Part shown: one piece after another, positions 1-7,702 of the stretch
Position numbering within the stretch: the stretch's first letter is position 1
How the letters are laid out: every line of letters starts with the position of its first letter
Source of the DNA: Candidatus Kuenenia stuttgartensis
GTDB lineage: Bacteria > Planctomycetota > Planctomycetia > Planctomycetales > Planctomycetaceae
Direction of reading: 5' to 3'
Length of the DNA stretch: 36,730 nucleotides
NCBI GenBank assembly: GCA_945904015.1
Contig: CAMDPK010000068.1
Location: 1 to 36,730 of the forward strand
Program-made: the position numbers and the translations under genes
The notes under the pieces: generated by a model
The model's database searches: none
The model's input: only the letters and a program-made list of their open reading frames with translations
Told to the model about the DNA's origin: nothing

Positions 1-161
1 TGATTTTCGAGTTGCAGGGCGAACAATCCCAAAAGATGCCAAGCGTCCGCTTGTTGGGGGTTGACCTGCAAGATTTGGCGACAGATTTGCTCCGCGGCAG
101 GGAGCCGACCGGCCCGATGGTGCGCCACGGCCATTGCCAACGCTTCGGAAATCGTCGCCAT
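1..161 (-). CDS. TPR-repeat protein, N-terminal fragment (runs off the window start)
   Basis: The minus strand from an ATG at 161 is open to the window edge and encodes 53 residues beginning MATISEALAMAVAHHRAG. The pattern continues with AEQICRQILQVNPQQADAW and HLLGLFAL, which is a classic tetratricopeptide helix pair (A at position 20, P after the second helix, W-LLG spacing). Planctomycete proteins starting this way are usually long TPR proteins, often fused to a C-terminal O-GlcNAc-transferase-like (SPINDLY) or sulfotransferase domain, but that part is outside the window. No strong Shine-Dalgarno sequence precedes the ATG. Recognition as TPR is seen in the sequence; the identity of any fused domain is unknown. 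Confidence 0.75.
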   Translation of the reverse strand, partial: MATISEALAMAVAHHRAGRLPAAEQICRQILQVNPQQADAWHLLGLFALQLEN

Positions 162-238
162 TGTGAAGGGGTCTCTGTCAATTTGCGGAGCAACCAATTC
201 GGGATAATTGCCTCAGGGTCGCGGGGTATGTGGAGAAA

Positions 239-492
239 CTAGCCACCCTGAATTTCAACCAAAACATCTTCCAGCGGCATTGTGCGGCAAGCGAGCAACG
301 GCGGATTGTCTGCTTCGATCTCGGAAAGTGAAAGTTTGGCGCAGACTGGTCGAGCATTGCTATCACCGTCGCCATGAATTGCTCCGATGCTTGGCACTCG
401 CGGTTCTTCGCCAGCCCATCCAACCCCTCGTCCAAATACTGCTGCAAGCCGCGTCGCATCCGCTCACTCCGCTTGGTGGCCGCCCTCCGCAA
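239..492 (-). pseudogene. small unknown gene, probably frameshifted
   Basis: Starting 8 nt after the manA stop, an ATG at 492 opens a frame whose first half looks coding (MRRGLQQYLDEGLDGLAKN, high GC at third positions). Beyond about position 350 this frame loses protein character. The frame shifted by one base then reads LSLSEIEADNPPLLACRT followed by MPLEDVLVEIQGG and a TAG at 239. The two halves together would make one protein of about 84 residues, so I infer a single-base indel around 330-360 (mutation or sequencing error). I do not recognise the family. The intact alternative, the first frame read on to 178, gives an implausible tail. Position directly downstream of manA suggests co-transcription. 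Confidence 0.35.
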
Positions 493-499
493 TGCGAAA

Positions 500-1480
500 C
501 TACGCTGGCGTGACTCTCAAAAGCGTGGCTTGCTCGGACGACCAATTCAGGTGCCTTGCTTGCGCCGGGACCAAAACGGATTCTCCAGCGACAAAGCGGC
601 GGTCGTAGCCGGTGGCTTCGTCGCGAAGCTGGGCTTGGCCGGAAGCAATCAGCCACATCGTCAACCGTTCGGAATCGAATGTCGTTTCCGTCGCGCGGAG
701 ATGGATGCGGCTGAGATCGAAGTAATCGCCGTGAATCAGCCGCTCTTCATCATGGCAGGTTTCGCAGAGGCACGGGGCGCTGCGAATCGGTGAGATGGGG
801 CCGAGATCCCAGCGAATGCAACGCAACGCGGCGTCTCGATGAATGGGCCGCGCCTGTCCGTTGGGGCCGGCGCGGTTCCAATCAAACAGGCGAAAGGTCG
901 CGTCGCTCGACTGCTGCACTTCGGCGAGAACGACGCCACCCCCAACCGCATGAACGGTTCCCGCTTCGATCAAAACGCAATCACCGACACGCGGTTCAAA
1001 CGAATGTAAACAATCGGCAACGGTGCCGCGATCAAGATGTGTTTCTAGATCGCCGCGTGTCACTCCCGCTTTGAGACCGGCGTAAATCCGCGAGCCAGGC
1101 TCGGCGTGCAGCACCACCCAGGCTTCGGTCTTTCCGTTTGGCTCGCCGAGCAACTCACGAGCGTCGTCGTCATCGGGATGCACCTGCACGGACAGCGGCT
1201 CGTGGCAGTCGAGTAATTTGAGGAGCAGCGGAAACGGCGATCGTGAACTGGCGAGTGGATTCTGGAACTCGTCTCGATGGGCAGACCACAGATCGGTCAA
1301 GGCCGCTCCCGTCCACGGACCTTCGGCGACTCGGCTCACATGGTGGGGGTGAGCGCTGATCTCCCACGATTCCCCGAAGTGACCGCCCGGCGGCAGAGCT
1401 TTGCCCAGGAATCGCTGCAAGCGAGTTTCTCCCCAAACCTGCGGGCGAAAGTAGGGCTTGAAGACCAGGGGTGGCAGCAT
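500..1480 (-). CDS. manA: mannose-6-phosphate isomerase, class I (type I phosphomannose isomerase)
   Basis: A 326-residue cupin-fold enzyme that interconverts mannose-6-phosphate and fructose-6-phosphate, linking glycolysis to GDP-mannose and surface polysaccharide synthesis; cytosolic and zinc-dependent. The N-terminus carries FKPYFRPQVWGETRLQRFLG, typical of the short bacterial class I enzymes. Zinc-ligand motifs are visible: the Gln and His of LSVQVHPDDDDA (about residues 96-107), the Glu of GKTEAWVVL and the His of EAGTVHAVGGG. The length matches the Bacillus-like ManA family (about 315-325 residues). The start ATG at 1480 has a GAGGTG Shine-Dalgarno sequence about 6 nt upstream. It lies downstream of the prepilin peptidase gene with a 43-nt gap and is probably read with it. 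No active-site residue appears lost. Confidence 0.93.
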   Translation of the reverse strand: MLPPLVFKPYFRPQVWGETRLQRFLGKALPPGGHFGESWEISAHPHHVSRVAEGPWTGAALTDLWSAHRDEFQNPLASSRSPFPLLLKLLDCHEPLSVQVHPDDDDARELLGEPNGKTEAWVVLHAEPGSRIYAGLKAGVTRGDLETHLDRGTVADCLHSFEPRVGDCVLIEAGTVHAVGGGVVLAEVQQSSDATFRLFDWNRAGPNGQARPIHRDAALRCIRWDLGPISPIRSAPCLCETCHDEERLIHGDYFDLSRIHLRATETTFDSERLTMWLIASGQAQLRDEATGYDRRFVAGESVLVPAQARHLNWSSEQATLLRVTPA

Positions 1481-1523
1481 GACGGCACCTCGAGAAGGGC
1501 ACGGGACGCGGGTGCCTTGGTCA

Positions 1524-2009
1524 TCACAGCAGATCGATGCCGATCAGCGTCCAAGTGGCAATCGCCAGCGGGACGGCGAAGGCGATCACGACTGGTTGGC
1601 GCTTCGGTAAGCTGGGAGCGTCTCCTGAACTTGGCAGCGGGCGACGCAGCAGCGTTCGCACGGTTGTGAACACGAACGCCAAGAGGGCGCTGAGAATCAG
1701 CACATGCAGCGTTTGGCGACATCCCAACCAGACCGACAAGGCTCCCATCAGTTTCACGTCGCCACCGCCACCACCGCCGATCACCCACAGAATCAACAAG
1801 GTGCCGAAGCCGATCGCGAAGGCCCCGGCCGCGTCACCCAGACCAGCGAGGCCATCAGTGGTCCCGCGAAAGAGGATTCCCACAGCCAGGCCCGCCACGG
1901 ATAACCCGTTCGGGATGCGTCGGTGCCGCAGGTCCAGGATCGCGGCAGTCAGCGTGAACACGGCGATGCCGCTCAAAAACAACCATAACTCAAGCCCGGT
2001 GCGTGACAT
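1524..2009 (-). CDS. cpaA: prepilin peptidase, TadV/CpaA type (A24 aspartic protease)
   Basis: A 161-residue polytopic inner-membrane aspartic protease lacking the N-terminal methylase/zinc domain of PilD, as expected for Tad-system peptidases that cleave Flp pilins and TadE/F pseudopilins. The two catalytic aspartates are in AAILDLRHRRIPN (about residue 26) and in the GxGD-like motif GGGGGGDVKLMGA (about residue 84). Five to six hydrophobic segments are visible, the last one at the C-terminus. The ATG at 2009 has GGAG about 8 nt upstream. Its start overlaps the end of the upstream small membrane gene by 20 nt, so they are probably translationally coupled. The likely substrates, an Flp-like pilin and a TadE-like protein, are encoded just upstream on the same strand. 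Confidence 0.9.
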   Translation of the reverse strand: MSRTGLELWLFLSGIAVFTLTAAILDLRHRRIPNGLSVAGLAVGILFRGTTDGLAGLGDAAGAFAIGFGTLLILWVIGGGGGGDVKLMGALSVWLGCRQTLHVLILSALLAFVFTTVRTLLRRPLPSSGDAPSLPKRQPVVIAFAVPLAIATWTLIGIDLL

Positions 2010-2175
2010 GGCTAGACTCCTGCAACACCGGTCGGTTCATGGTCGATGTGGCTGTCCGCGCTTTGGCCAAACGTCGTCGCCGCCGAATCCACCAATTCCC
2101 GGTGGCCAGAAAGAGCGTCGAGATCATCACGAACTGGCAACACCAGATGTAAAAATCGCGAAACACCGATTCCAT
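1990..2175 (-). CDS. small single-span membrane protein upstream of cpaA
   Basis: A 61-residue frame starting at ATG 2175, with a good GGAG Shine-Dalgarno sequence about 8 nt upstream. It encodes MESVFRDFYIWCCQFVMIST, then LFLATGNWW and a run of five arginines. That is one hydrophobic segment (about residues 8-28) followed by a positive stop-transfer patch, giving an N-out/C-in single-span topology. The remaining 30 residues are polar. It overlaps the cpaA start by 20 nt. I do not recognise a family. The location among Tad genes makes a small accessory subunit of the pilus machine possible, but that is inference from context only. Confidence 0.5.
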   Translation of the reverse strand: MESVFRDFYIWCCQFVMISTLFLATGNWWIRRRRRLAKARTATSTMNRPVLQESSHVTHRA

Positions 2176-2239
2176 GAGCTGTCTCCACAAGTGCAGTCAC
2201 GCCAGCCGCAGGTCACTGCCCCAAATTATTCAAGAAGGA

Positions 2240-2374
2240 ACCACGGATCACACGGATGTCACGGAGAAATCAGGATCTTGATTGCGCTACAGCAAAACAG
2301 GTTGTCGAAATGACTGATGGCGAATTCTCGGCGCAACTCCTTGTCATCCCCGAATAATCCGTGTGATCCGTGGT
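2240..2374. repeat. inverted repeat with perfect 18-bp arms (CCACGGAT-type intergenic repeat)
   Basis: The left arm ACCACGGATCACACGGAT (2240-2257) is repeated exactly in inverse orientation at 2357-2374, separated by 99 nt. Each arm contains the short direct repeat CACGGAT twice, and a weaker inverted match (ATTCA...TGAAT) extends outward. It fills the gap between the small membrane gene and the TadE-like gene. No coding sequence is evident between the arms. Confidence 0.8.
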
Positions 2375-2411
2375 GAATCATTCAGGCTGAATACATTCCG
2401 ACAATGCGATG

Positions 2412-3056
2412 TCACTCGAGTTCCGACCGAGCACTCATCTCAAAGCGGTAAGGGGTCAGCGGTTTGTTGAGGTTGAAACCGAACGAAGCGAGCCAATTCG
2501 GGACAGGGTTTCCATAAGTCGTCGCTGGCGTGCTGGAGTTCACCAGTGGGAAACAGAGCGTCACGACAATTTCGTTGGCTCCCGGAGCTGTCCCCGTGCG
2601 CGTGCAGTTGTAAGGGGCCGCTAACAGGTCGATGTTCCCTCGGTAAGTCACCGGGTTGGCACCACGTTCGATGATGACCAGGACGTTGGCCTTCGCAAGA
2701 TTATCTGACAGAGTGCCGTTTTGTCGGACTTCCAAATCAAAGACATCCAAAATGGCGTCCATCGAGAGTGCGATTTGGTCGGCGATGTCATCGCCGTTGA
2801 CATTCAAATACTTGGGGTCGTAGTTCAAGGCCGGGTTGTTGTCGAACAGCACCAAACCGCCCCACACCTTGGCTCCCTCACGGGCACCCTCATTGACGGC
2901 GTGCGCCCCGTTTTCCACAACCAACCCCAAGATCCCGAACTCGAAGATTGCCAGAAACGCGATGAACAGCACGGGCATCGCCACGATGAATTCCAACACC
3001 ACAGCACCACGGCGACGCTGGCGAGTGACCGATTTGTGTCGCGCGAGGTGATGCAT
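2412..3056 (-). CDS. TadE-like pseudopilin/pilus assembly protein
   Basis: A 214-residue protein with a short basic N-terminus followed by RRRGAVVLEFIVAMPVLFIA, the TadE-type signature: a class III prepilin-like cleavage region with a conserved Glu in the hydrophobic helix, then a segment ending near residue 45. Then comes NGAHAVNEGAREGAKVWGG, the conserved alpha-helical stretch (A.A..GAR.GA) of the family. The rest is an extracellular/periplasmic beta-rich domain. TadE minor pilins are cleaved by CpaA/TadV and are needed for Flp pilus assembly. I prefer the ATG at 3056 over an in-frame TTG at 3068. It lies between the prepilin peptidase and pilin genes, all on one strand. Confidence 0.85.
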   Translation of the reverse strand: MHHLARHKSVTRQRRRGAVVLEFIVAMPVLFIAFLAIFEFGILGLVVENGAHAVNEGAREGAKVWGGLVLFDNNPALNYDPKYLNVNGDDIADQIALSMDAILDVFDLEVRQNGTLSDNLAKANVLVIIERGANPVTYRGNIDLLAAPYNCTRTGTAPGANEIVVTLCFPLVNSSTPATTYGNPVPNWLASFGFNLNKPLTPYRFEMSARSELE

Positions 3057-3165
3057 AGTTCTGGACAACAGTTCGGAGGCTGTAGTTAATCTGTGGCCAC
3101 AGCTCGCAGACAGCAGCCCCCACCAGGCCCCTGTGAAACCGCAGCCAAGATTTAGCAGTCAGGAT

Positions 3166-3345
3166 TTAGATGATGGCGTTGATGGCAAGGGAGAGATCTT
3201 GCAGTTCGTTGACCAAGGCGGAACGGACCAGCGCCAAGCCAACGACCACTCCAATCCCAACGATCGTGACCAACAGGATGTACTCAACAAAGACCGATCC
3301 GCGACGCGCGGACGCCGGACGACTTCGACGGCGACGAACAAGCAT
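3166..3345 (-). CDS. Flp-type (type IVb) pilin-like protein
   Basis: A 59-residue protein: an Arg-rich leader (MLVRRRRSRPASARRGS) and then VFVEYILLVTIVGIGVVVGL, the hydrophobic helix of Flp pilins with the conserved Glu-Tyr at +5/+6 after the putative cleavage site. A short amphipathic tail (LVNELQDLSLAINAI) ends the protein, like Flp/Fap pilins that finish soon after the helix. The ATG at 3345 has a GGGGGAG Shine-Dalgarno sequence about 8 nt upstream; the in-frame GTG at 3369 is a less likely start. It is the first gene of the minus-strand run toward cpaA and manA. It probably forms the pilus fibre after processing by the CpaA-like peptidase. Confidence 0.8.
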   Translation of the reverse strand: MLVRRRRSRPASARRGSVFVEYILLVTIVGIGVVVGLALVRSALVNELQDLSLAINAII

Positions 3346-3884
3346 GGAAGCTCTCCCCCTGGAAATCACGAAAACAGGTCATCCCCATCGGAAAGGAATT
3401 CCGACGACGGCGCAAACCGAATTCGCAAACCATGTGCCACCTGGTAGGCGCATTTGGAATGCGTCCGTTTGCCCGACGCTCAAGTCATGAGGAATCTGGC
3501 TTCTCGGCACTGCAGAGGCACCGCCCGGAGCCGATTGACCGACAGGGGGCCACAATCTTCCTCAGTGACTCGCCCAGAAAACCTGCTGTGATGACGGATC
3601 GCCGCCTTCTCCAACCTGTCTTACCGACACATTGCTGTAAACCAGTGGACGCAGTTATCACCCTGCCTGACCTCATGGTTTACGGTTAGCTAGTGTCAAT
3701 TGGGACGATTGGGTTTCGAGCTGTCGCCAAACCGACTGCAGTTCAGCTTTCGAGACCCACCCTACGAGTCATTTGCCTTCGTTCAACGAGTGATTCGCAG
3801 TGATCCAGAAGCTTGCCTCCTGTGAGAAACACGCCTCGGCATGAATGCTGCAATGCTGGGCGTCACCATTTGGAGACGGTTCGG
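3346..3884. other. divergent intergenic region between the two Tad gene runs
   Basis: This stretch of 539 nt separates the minus-strand pilin gene from the plus-strand TadE-like gene, so it should hold promoters for both runs. I could not identify a convincing -35/-10 pair or sigma-54 box. The only structure seen is a decayed palindromic element (about 3709-3769). No reading frame here looks coding. Confidence 0.5.
3709..3769. repeat. decayed copy of the GTAGGGTGGGTC palindromic element
   Basis: The right arm TCGAGACCCACCCTACGAGT (3750-3769) matches the arms of the elements at 26848 and 28237. The left arm is degraded (TGGGTTTCGAGCTG near 3711). The pair still forms an imperfect inverted repeat with the AGCTTTCGAGACCCA segment. 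Confidence 0.55.
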
Positions 3885-4847
3885 ATGCGCGCGCTAATCA
3901 GGTCCACTCAAACGTCGATCAGCCACTCGCGGCGCGGGATCGTGGTCGTTGAGCTGTTGCTGTGGCTGCCCGTCTTGTTGACGGGCCTCATGGCCGTGGT
4001 CGAATTCGCCCTGATGCAACAGGTCAACCAGCAAGTGACGCTGGCCAGCCGGTATGGAGCAAAGATTGCCGCCGAGGTGACGCGTGCCTTTGCCGTCTCG
4101 CCGAACTTGGGCGACATTAATCAGACAGCGACGGTGAACAATCTGCAAAGCCGCATTGACACGTTTCTGGCCAACGCGGGACTGACTGCGTCGTGCGAGG
4201 TCCGGCTCGAACACAACTCGTGCGTCGATAATCCGCTGCAAGTGGACACGGCAACTCCCTGCAACTGTACGGCGACCGGCCCGGCAGTACTTCCCGCCGG
4301 TGAGCCTCCGAGTCCACCCGCCGAGGCCTACGTTCGCGTCACAGTTTGCGTGCCGTTGCTGGGGAACGTGCCGAATTGCCTGAGCACTTTTGGATTCGAC
4401 ATCACCGATCGCATCGTGCGGCACTCAACGACCTACCGGGTCGAGACCACTAACGCGGCACCGTCTGCAGTCATTCGGCTACTGACAGTGCCGGCGGGCG
4501 TGACGGTGGCGGTGGGTGGCCCACTACCGGTGACGACTCTTCCGACCATTTTCATTCGATTGGATGTCGATCGAGCCATCGCACCAGATCCGATCAGCCT
4601 GACGTTTGACGGCAATCTGACCACCGATCTGGAAACACCATTGCCAGGGTTGACACAGTCTTGGGCCACAACTGGCCCTTTCCCGAGTGGTCCGACAACG
4701 TCTACCGGGATCGTGGCGAGTTTCGACGTGCCGGACAACGTGCCCGATGCAGATATCGTTCACACAGTGCAGTTGACGGTGACGGACCCGTGCGGAACCA
4801 GCAGCACGATTCAGACGTTGACGATTCATGTGAGACGTGTGAATTAA
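3885..4847 (+). CDS. enlarged TadE-like protein with extra C-terminal domain
   Basis: A 320-residue protein. The N-terminus shows SRRGIVVVELLLWLPVLLTG (about residues 15-34) with the conserved Glu in the helix, then QVTLASRYGAKIAAEVTRA, both hallmarks of TadE-like pseudopilins. A Cys-containing periplasmic domain follows. The last 130 residues (from about 190) are beta-rich with Thr/Pro/Val repeats and end in DTVQLTVTDPCGTSS-like sequence (actual text HTVQLTVTDPCGTSST), reminiscent of PKD/Ig-like surface domains. I prefer the ATG at 3885, with GGAG about 11 nt upstream, over a TTG at 3813. Classical TadE proteins are about 150-200 residues, so this one is fused to an additional adhesin-like module. 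It is probably surface exposed at the pilus. Confidence 0.75.
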   Translation: MRALIRSTQTSISHSRRGIVVVELLLWLPVLLTGLMAVVEFALMQQVNQQVTLASRYGAKIAAEVTRAFAVSPNLGDINQTATVNNLQSRIDTFLANAGLTASCEVRLEHNSCVDNPLQVDTATPCNCTATGPAVLPAGEPPSPPAEAYVRVTVCVPLLGNVPNCLSTFGFDITDRIVRHSTTYRVETTNAAPSAVIRLLTVPAGVTVAVGGPLPVTTLPTIFIRLDVDRAIAPDPISLTFDGNLTTDLETPLPGLTQSWATTGPFPSGPTTSTGIVASFDVPDNVPDADIVHTVQLTVTDPCGTSSTIQTLTIHVRRVN

Positions 4848-4890
4848 ACGATGGAGCGACTCGCGAATTCGACCAAAGGAAATAGTTATC

Positions 4891-4965
4891 CAGGCGAACC
4901 CGAGGGGGTCAGCCCCCGGACATCGACGATGCTGTCCGTGAGCTGATACCCCTCCGGCTCGCCTG
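4891..4965. repeat. composite inverted repeat (GGCGAGCCGGAGGGG type)
   Basis: The arms at 4891-4920 and 4935-4965 are about 30 nt each and inverted with a few mismatches (CAGGCGAACCCGAGGGG against CAGGCGAGCCGGAGGGG). The left arm contains its own hairpin GGGGGTCAGCCCCC. It sits in the gap between the TadE-like and TadG-like genes. Confidence 0.7.
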
Positions 4966-5045
4966 CACAGTATTTATCGGTTTATGGGGAACGTGGCGGC
5001 TCGCTGCCGCTTTCGATTTTTTGCAGGTTTCCGAGGACATCACTG

Positions 5046-5687
5046 ATGTTGCCCTACCTGAGAACGCGAATCGTCGCCGCCAATCGCCGATGGCCTTTGG
5101 TGATCGCAGCGTCGGGCCGTCACGCTCAGCACTGGTCACGCCGCGGGATCGCTACGATTTGGGTGCTGGCGGCGCTGCCGGTGGTGCTCACATTGCTGGT
5201 GATGATCGTGGACGGCGGCAATCTGTGGGTGGCCCGTACGGAATTGAGAAACGCACTCGACGCAGCCGCGTTGTCCGCTGCGAAAACTTGGGGTGAAGGT
5301 GGTACCACAGCGCAGGCGCGGCTGGATGCGCATGATGCCTTCAACTCGAACACGATCCTGGGCACCCAGTATTCGCTCTCAACGTTCGATGGGGGTGGTT
5401 GCGGAAACGGGAACTCCGCACCGTCCACAACCGCCGAGATTCTGTTGGGTTCGATTACCAGCCCCGTCACTGGATTGGCCATTGATTATACGGGGACTCC
5501 GGTATGTCCCGGCGGGACATTTGGTGTGAGAACTCGCAAGGTCGTTTCCGTTCCCAGTGTTGCCAGCGCATTCTTGGGATTGTCCGTCAATCCGTATCTA
5601 GTGACTTGTGAGTCGTCTGCTCAGTTTGCCTGCGGGAGCGGTCCACCTCGAGTCATTCATGTCAATTCATTCACCGCCTGCCCGTGA
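5046..5687 (+). CDS. TadG-like pilus assembly protein
   Basis: A 213-residue protein. After a long basic leader comes HWSRRGIATIWVLAALPVVL and TLLVMIVDGGNLWVARTEL (about residues 30-66), the TadG/TadE_N pattern with a membrane anchor and the D-x-G-x-L...R..L motif. Then NALDAAALSAAKTWGEGG matches the conserved LQ.A.DAAALAAA helix of TadG N-termini. The rest is a Cys-containing exported domain that lacks the von Willebrand A domain of full TadG proteins (usually >400 residues), so it is a short version. The start ATG at 5046 has CGAGG about 11 nt upstream. It is followed after 10 nt by a lipoprotein gene, probably in the same transcript. Confidence 0.75.
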   Translation: MLPYLRTRIVAANRRWPLVIAASGRHAQHWSRRGIATIWVLAALPVVLTLLVMIVDGGNLWVARTELRNALDAAALSAAKTWGEGGTTAQARLDAHDAFNSNTILGTQYSLSTFDGGGCGNGNSAPSTTAEILLGSITSPVTGLAIDYTGTPVCPGGTFGVRTRKVVSVPSVASAFLGLSVNPYLVTCESSAQFACGSGPPRVIHVNSFTACP

Positions 5688-5697
5688 GGGGGATTCA

Positions 5698-6186
5698 ATG
5701 TCTCAAGACCAAGTTTGTGTAAGCACGGCCAAAAGAACCGCTCGGCGGATCGCTGTGTCGTTGATGTTTCTGGCCTTCGTCACGATCAGCGGCTGCACTC
5801 AAACTCCGCAAGAGGCGGTGGTGGGCCGCTGGTACAACGGTGACATGTCGCTGCGGTTTCAGACCAACGGGGCCGTCGTCTGGAATTCTCCGCAGGGATT
5901 GGCTCAAGGTCGCTATGTGTTTGTGGGACAAGTTCCACGTTGGGCGACGGATAATACGTCCGCGCGAGTTCGACTGGATGTCATCCGCAACAACGAAACG
6001 ATTAACCCCGAACTCGAACTGCAATTCGTCGGTAGTGATCGCCTGCGCGTCAAACCCACGGAAGTGACCCGCTCACGAGCCGCCGCACGCACTCAAGTCG
6101 TCCTCCGGCGAGCGGAAGCAGGCTCGGATCCGAACATCCCCGCACCGTCCAAACGCGGTACGACCGGATTGCGAGGGATCCCGTAA
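5698..6186 (+). CDS. small lipoprotein, unknown function
   Basis: A 162-residue protein starting at ATG 5698 with a strong GAGGGGG Shine-Dalgarno sequence. Residues about 14-36 form a lipoprotein signal: basic RTARR, hydrophobic IAVSLMFLAFVTISG, and the lipobox ISGC with the acylated Cys. The mature part begins TQTPQEAVVGRWYNGDMSLR and continues in beta-strand-like blocks (RFQTNGAVVW, GRYVFVGQV, ELELQFVGSDRLRV), resembling small lipocalin-like or copper-resistance-type beta domains in which G-x-W starts a barrel. The family is not recognised. It follows the TadG-like gene by 10 nt and is likely part of that operon. Confidence 0.7.
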   Translation: MSQDQVCVSTAKRTARRIAVSLMFLAFVTISGCTQTPQEAVVGRWYNGDMSLRFQTNGAVVWNSPQGLAQGRYVFVGQVPRWATDNTSARVRLDVIRNNETINPELELQFVGSDRLRVKPTEVTRSRAAARTQVVLRRAEAGSDPNIPAPSKRGTTGLRGIP

Positions 6187-6241
6187 TCGGCAGGTGCGGC
6201 CTCGCAGGATTCTGCCGTGGGATGTGTTGGGGCGATCCGAG

Positions 6242-7471
6242 ATGAACGAGAAACTGCTCTCGCCCTGGACGAGACTTCGTGGGAACAATGCCGTTCTCAC
6301 GCAGAACTCTTCCCAGTGCAGGAGACAGAACTTGACCACCGACATTTCTCCGCAAAAGAAGGCTGAGACGGAGTTGTCCCGGCATGCTGTTCTCATATCG
6401 CGCCGCACGGTGCTGGCCGGGCTGGGGGCGTTCTTCGCGTTCGGCCCAGACGGGGTCGCTCAGGACGCCGCATCGCGATCTGTGACGGCGCAGCGTCCAG
6501 TGATCTCGCAAAAGTCACTGAACAGCCTACGAGTCGCGTCGCAACGGCTGATCGACCAAAGCCGTGACTCGTTCGATCGCGGTCTCGTGCCACTCGTCGA
6601 TCATCTCGATCAATTTTCGCTGGCGGCGAACCTCAACCAGCGATTGGCGACTTCGCAAAACAATCGCGAAACGCAACTGGAATGGCAGCGACTGCAGGTG
6701 CGCAACCTGGAAGGGGTCGCGAACCAGTTGGAACGATTTCGACAACCAGCGTCCGCGGGTTGGGAAGCGGATGCCCTGTTGGCTCGGCTGAGTTTGGCTC
6801 AAGCCCAATCACGGCTCGCGGCTTTTGAGGGACGGCCCGATACGGTCGCAGCGGCGCAGCGCGCCATCAACGACCTCGCGCGGCAACATTGGGACAAGCG
6901 CATGGACGACGCCGAAATGGGCCTGGCGACACCGCTGCAATTGTCGCGCGCCGCGGGATTGGTCTTCTCGAGTGAAAACCGATCACTGGCTGCCGACCGT
7001 AATTTTCTAACCCAGGCAATCCAGGCCACCGACCGCTGGAACCTCGCCGGAATTGGCATCGGTCGTGACGACGTCCGGGAGACCTTTCGGTTCGAACTGG
7101 CACGCGTGGACCTGCAGTCTGCGAAGCCGGGCACCGCAGTGTTCAACGCTCAGGCGCAGCGCGCCGAAGCGTCTGTGGAAAAGCTGTTCGACACGATTTC
7201 GCAGTTTCAATCCCAAGGCACCGCCAGTCTCTACGACCTGGCCTCCGCCTGGCGACAGCGTCAAGACTTGCACACCTTTTTGGAGGACAGTCGACCGGAA
7301 CCGCTGCCCGCCGAGTGGCAGCAGCGCCGCTCAAACGACCTTCGCCAACTCGGTCGCCTGGCCACTCAAACCGCTGATCGGCGGGGCCGCGCGGCCGCCG
7401 ACATCAGTTACGTCGAACTCCTTTCGCTGTCCGAGACGACCCTAACGGGCAAAACGTCGACGGTGAAATAG
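6242..7471 (+). CDS. exported all-helical protein with Tat-like signal, unknown function
   Basis: About 409 residues from the ATG at 6242. An in-frame TTG at 6332 has a better AGGAG Shine-Dalgarno sequence and would give 379 residues, placing the signal nearer the N-terminus. The segment SRRTVLAGLGAFFAFGPDGVA resembles a twin-arginine signal followed by an Ala-x-Ala-type cleavage site. The mature region is Gln/Arg/Leu/Ala-rich and predicted almost wholly helical, with heptad-like stretches (LEWQRLQVRNLEGVANQLERF; LLARLSLAQAQSRLAAFEG), as in TolC-type outer-membrane efflux proteins or coiled-coil periplasmic proteins. Four such helical blocks might represent a TolC-like alpha-barrel, but no beta-strand region is evident. 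It is last in the plus-strand run of Tad-linked genes. Confidence 0.6.
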   Translation: MNEKLLSPWTRLRGNNAVLTQNSSQCRRQNLTTDISPQKKAETELSRHAVLISRRTVLAGLGAFFAFGPDGVAQDAASRSVTAQRPVISQKSLNSLRVASQRLIDQSRDSFDRGLVPLVDHLDQFSLAANLNQRLATSQNNRETQLEWQRLQVRNLEGVANQLERFRQPASAGWEADALLARLSLAQAQSRLAAFEGRPDTVAAAQRAINDLARQHWDKRMDDAEMGLATPLQLSRAAGLVFSSENRSLAADRNFLTQAIQATDRWNLAGIGIGRDDVRETFRFELARVDLQSAKPGTAVFNAQAQRAEASVEKLFDTISQFQSQGTASLYDLASAWRQRQDLHTFLEDSRPEPLPAEWQQRRSNDLRQLGRLATQTADRRGRAAADISYVELLSLSETTLTGKTSTVK

Positions 7472-7505
7472 GATCGCTGTGGCCAGGACGTGCGCGGGGT
7501 CGTAG

Positions 7506-7652
7506 TTGCCGGCGGTGGAGGAAACGGTCGCCACAGCCCGGACCTTCGAGGAAATCTGTCAGCCAATCGCAAACGCCGTCGCCGCGATCGGCATGATCGA
7601 TCAGGAGTCCGACGAGTGGGACTGCGGGCGCATCCCTGTTGATGGATCTTAA
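7506..7652 (+). other. possible 48-codon coding remnant
   Basis: A plus-strand frame bounded by TAG at 7503 and TAA at 7650 has protein-like composition (TARTFEEICQPIANAVAAIG, then MIDQESDEWDCGRIP). It could start at TTG 7506 or GTG 7515. It has no recognisable homology. It may be the C-terminal end of a lost gene or chance. Confidence 0.2.
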
Positions 7653-7670
7653 TTTCATCCGCCGCGCATG

Positions 7671-7702
7671 AAAAACCCCCGAAGCGGGGCACGCTCCGGG
7701 GG
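7671..7702 (-). terminator. rho-independent terminator (minus strand)
   Basis: Read on the minus strand, an 11-bp stem (CCCCCGGAGCG paired with CGCTTCGGGGG, one mismatch) around a 5-nt loop is followed immediately by TTTTT. It lies about 210 nt downstream of the ribbon-helix-helix gene on the same strand and probably ends its transcript. Confidence 0.75.

Noticed and set aside
3470..3520. Sigma-54 promoter between the divergent Tad runs
   Set aside because: A TGGC...TGCA pair is present but the spacing is off by two bases from the -24/-12 consensus.
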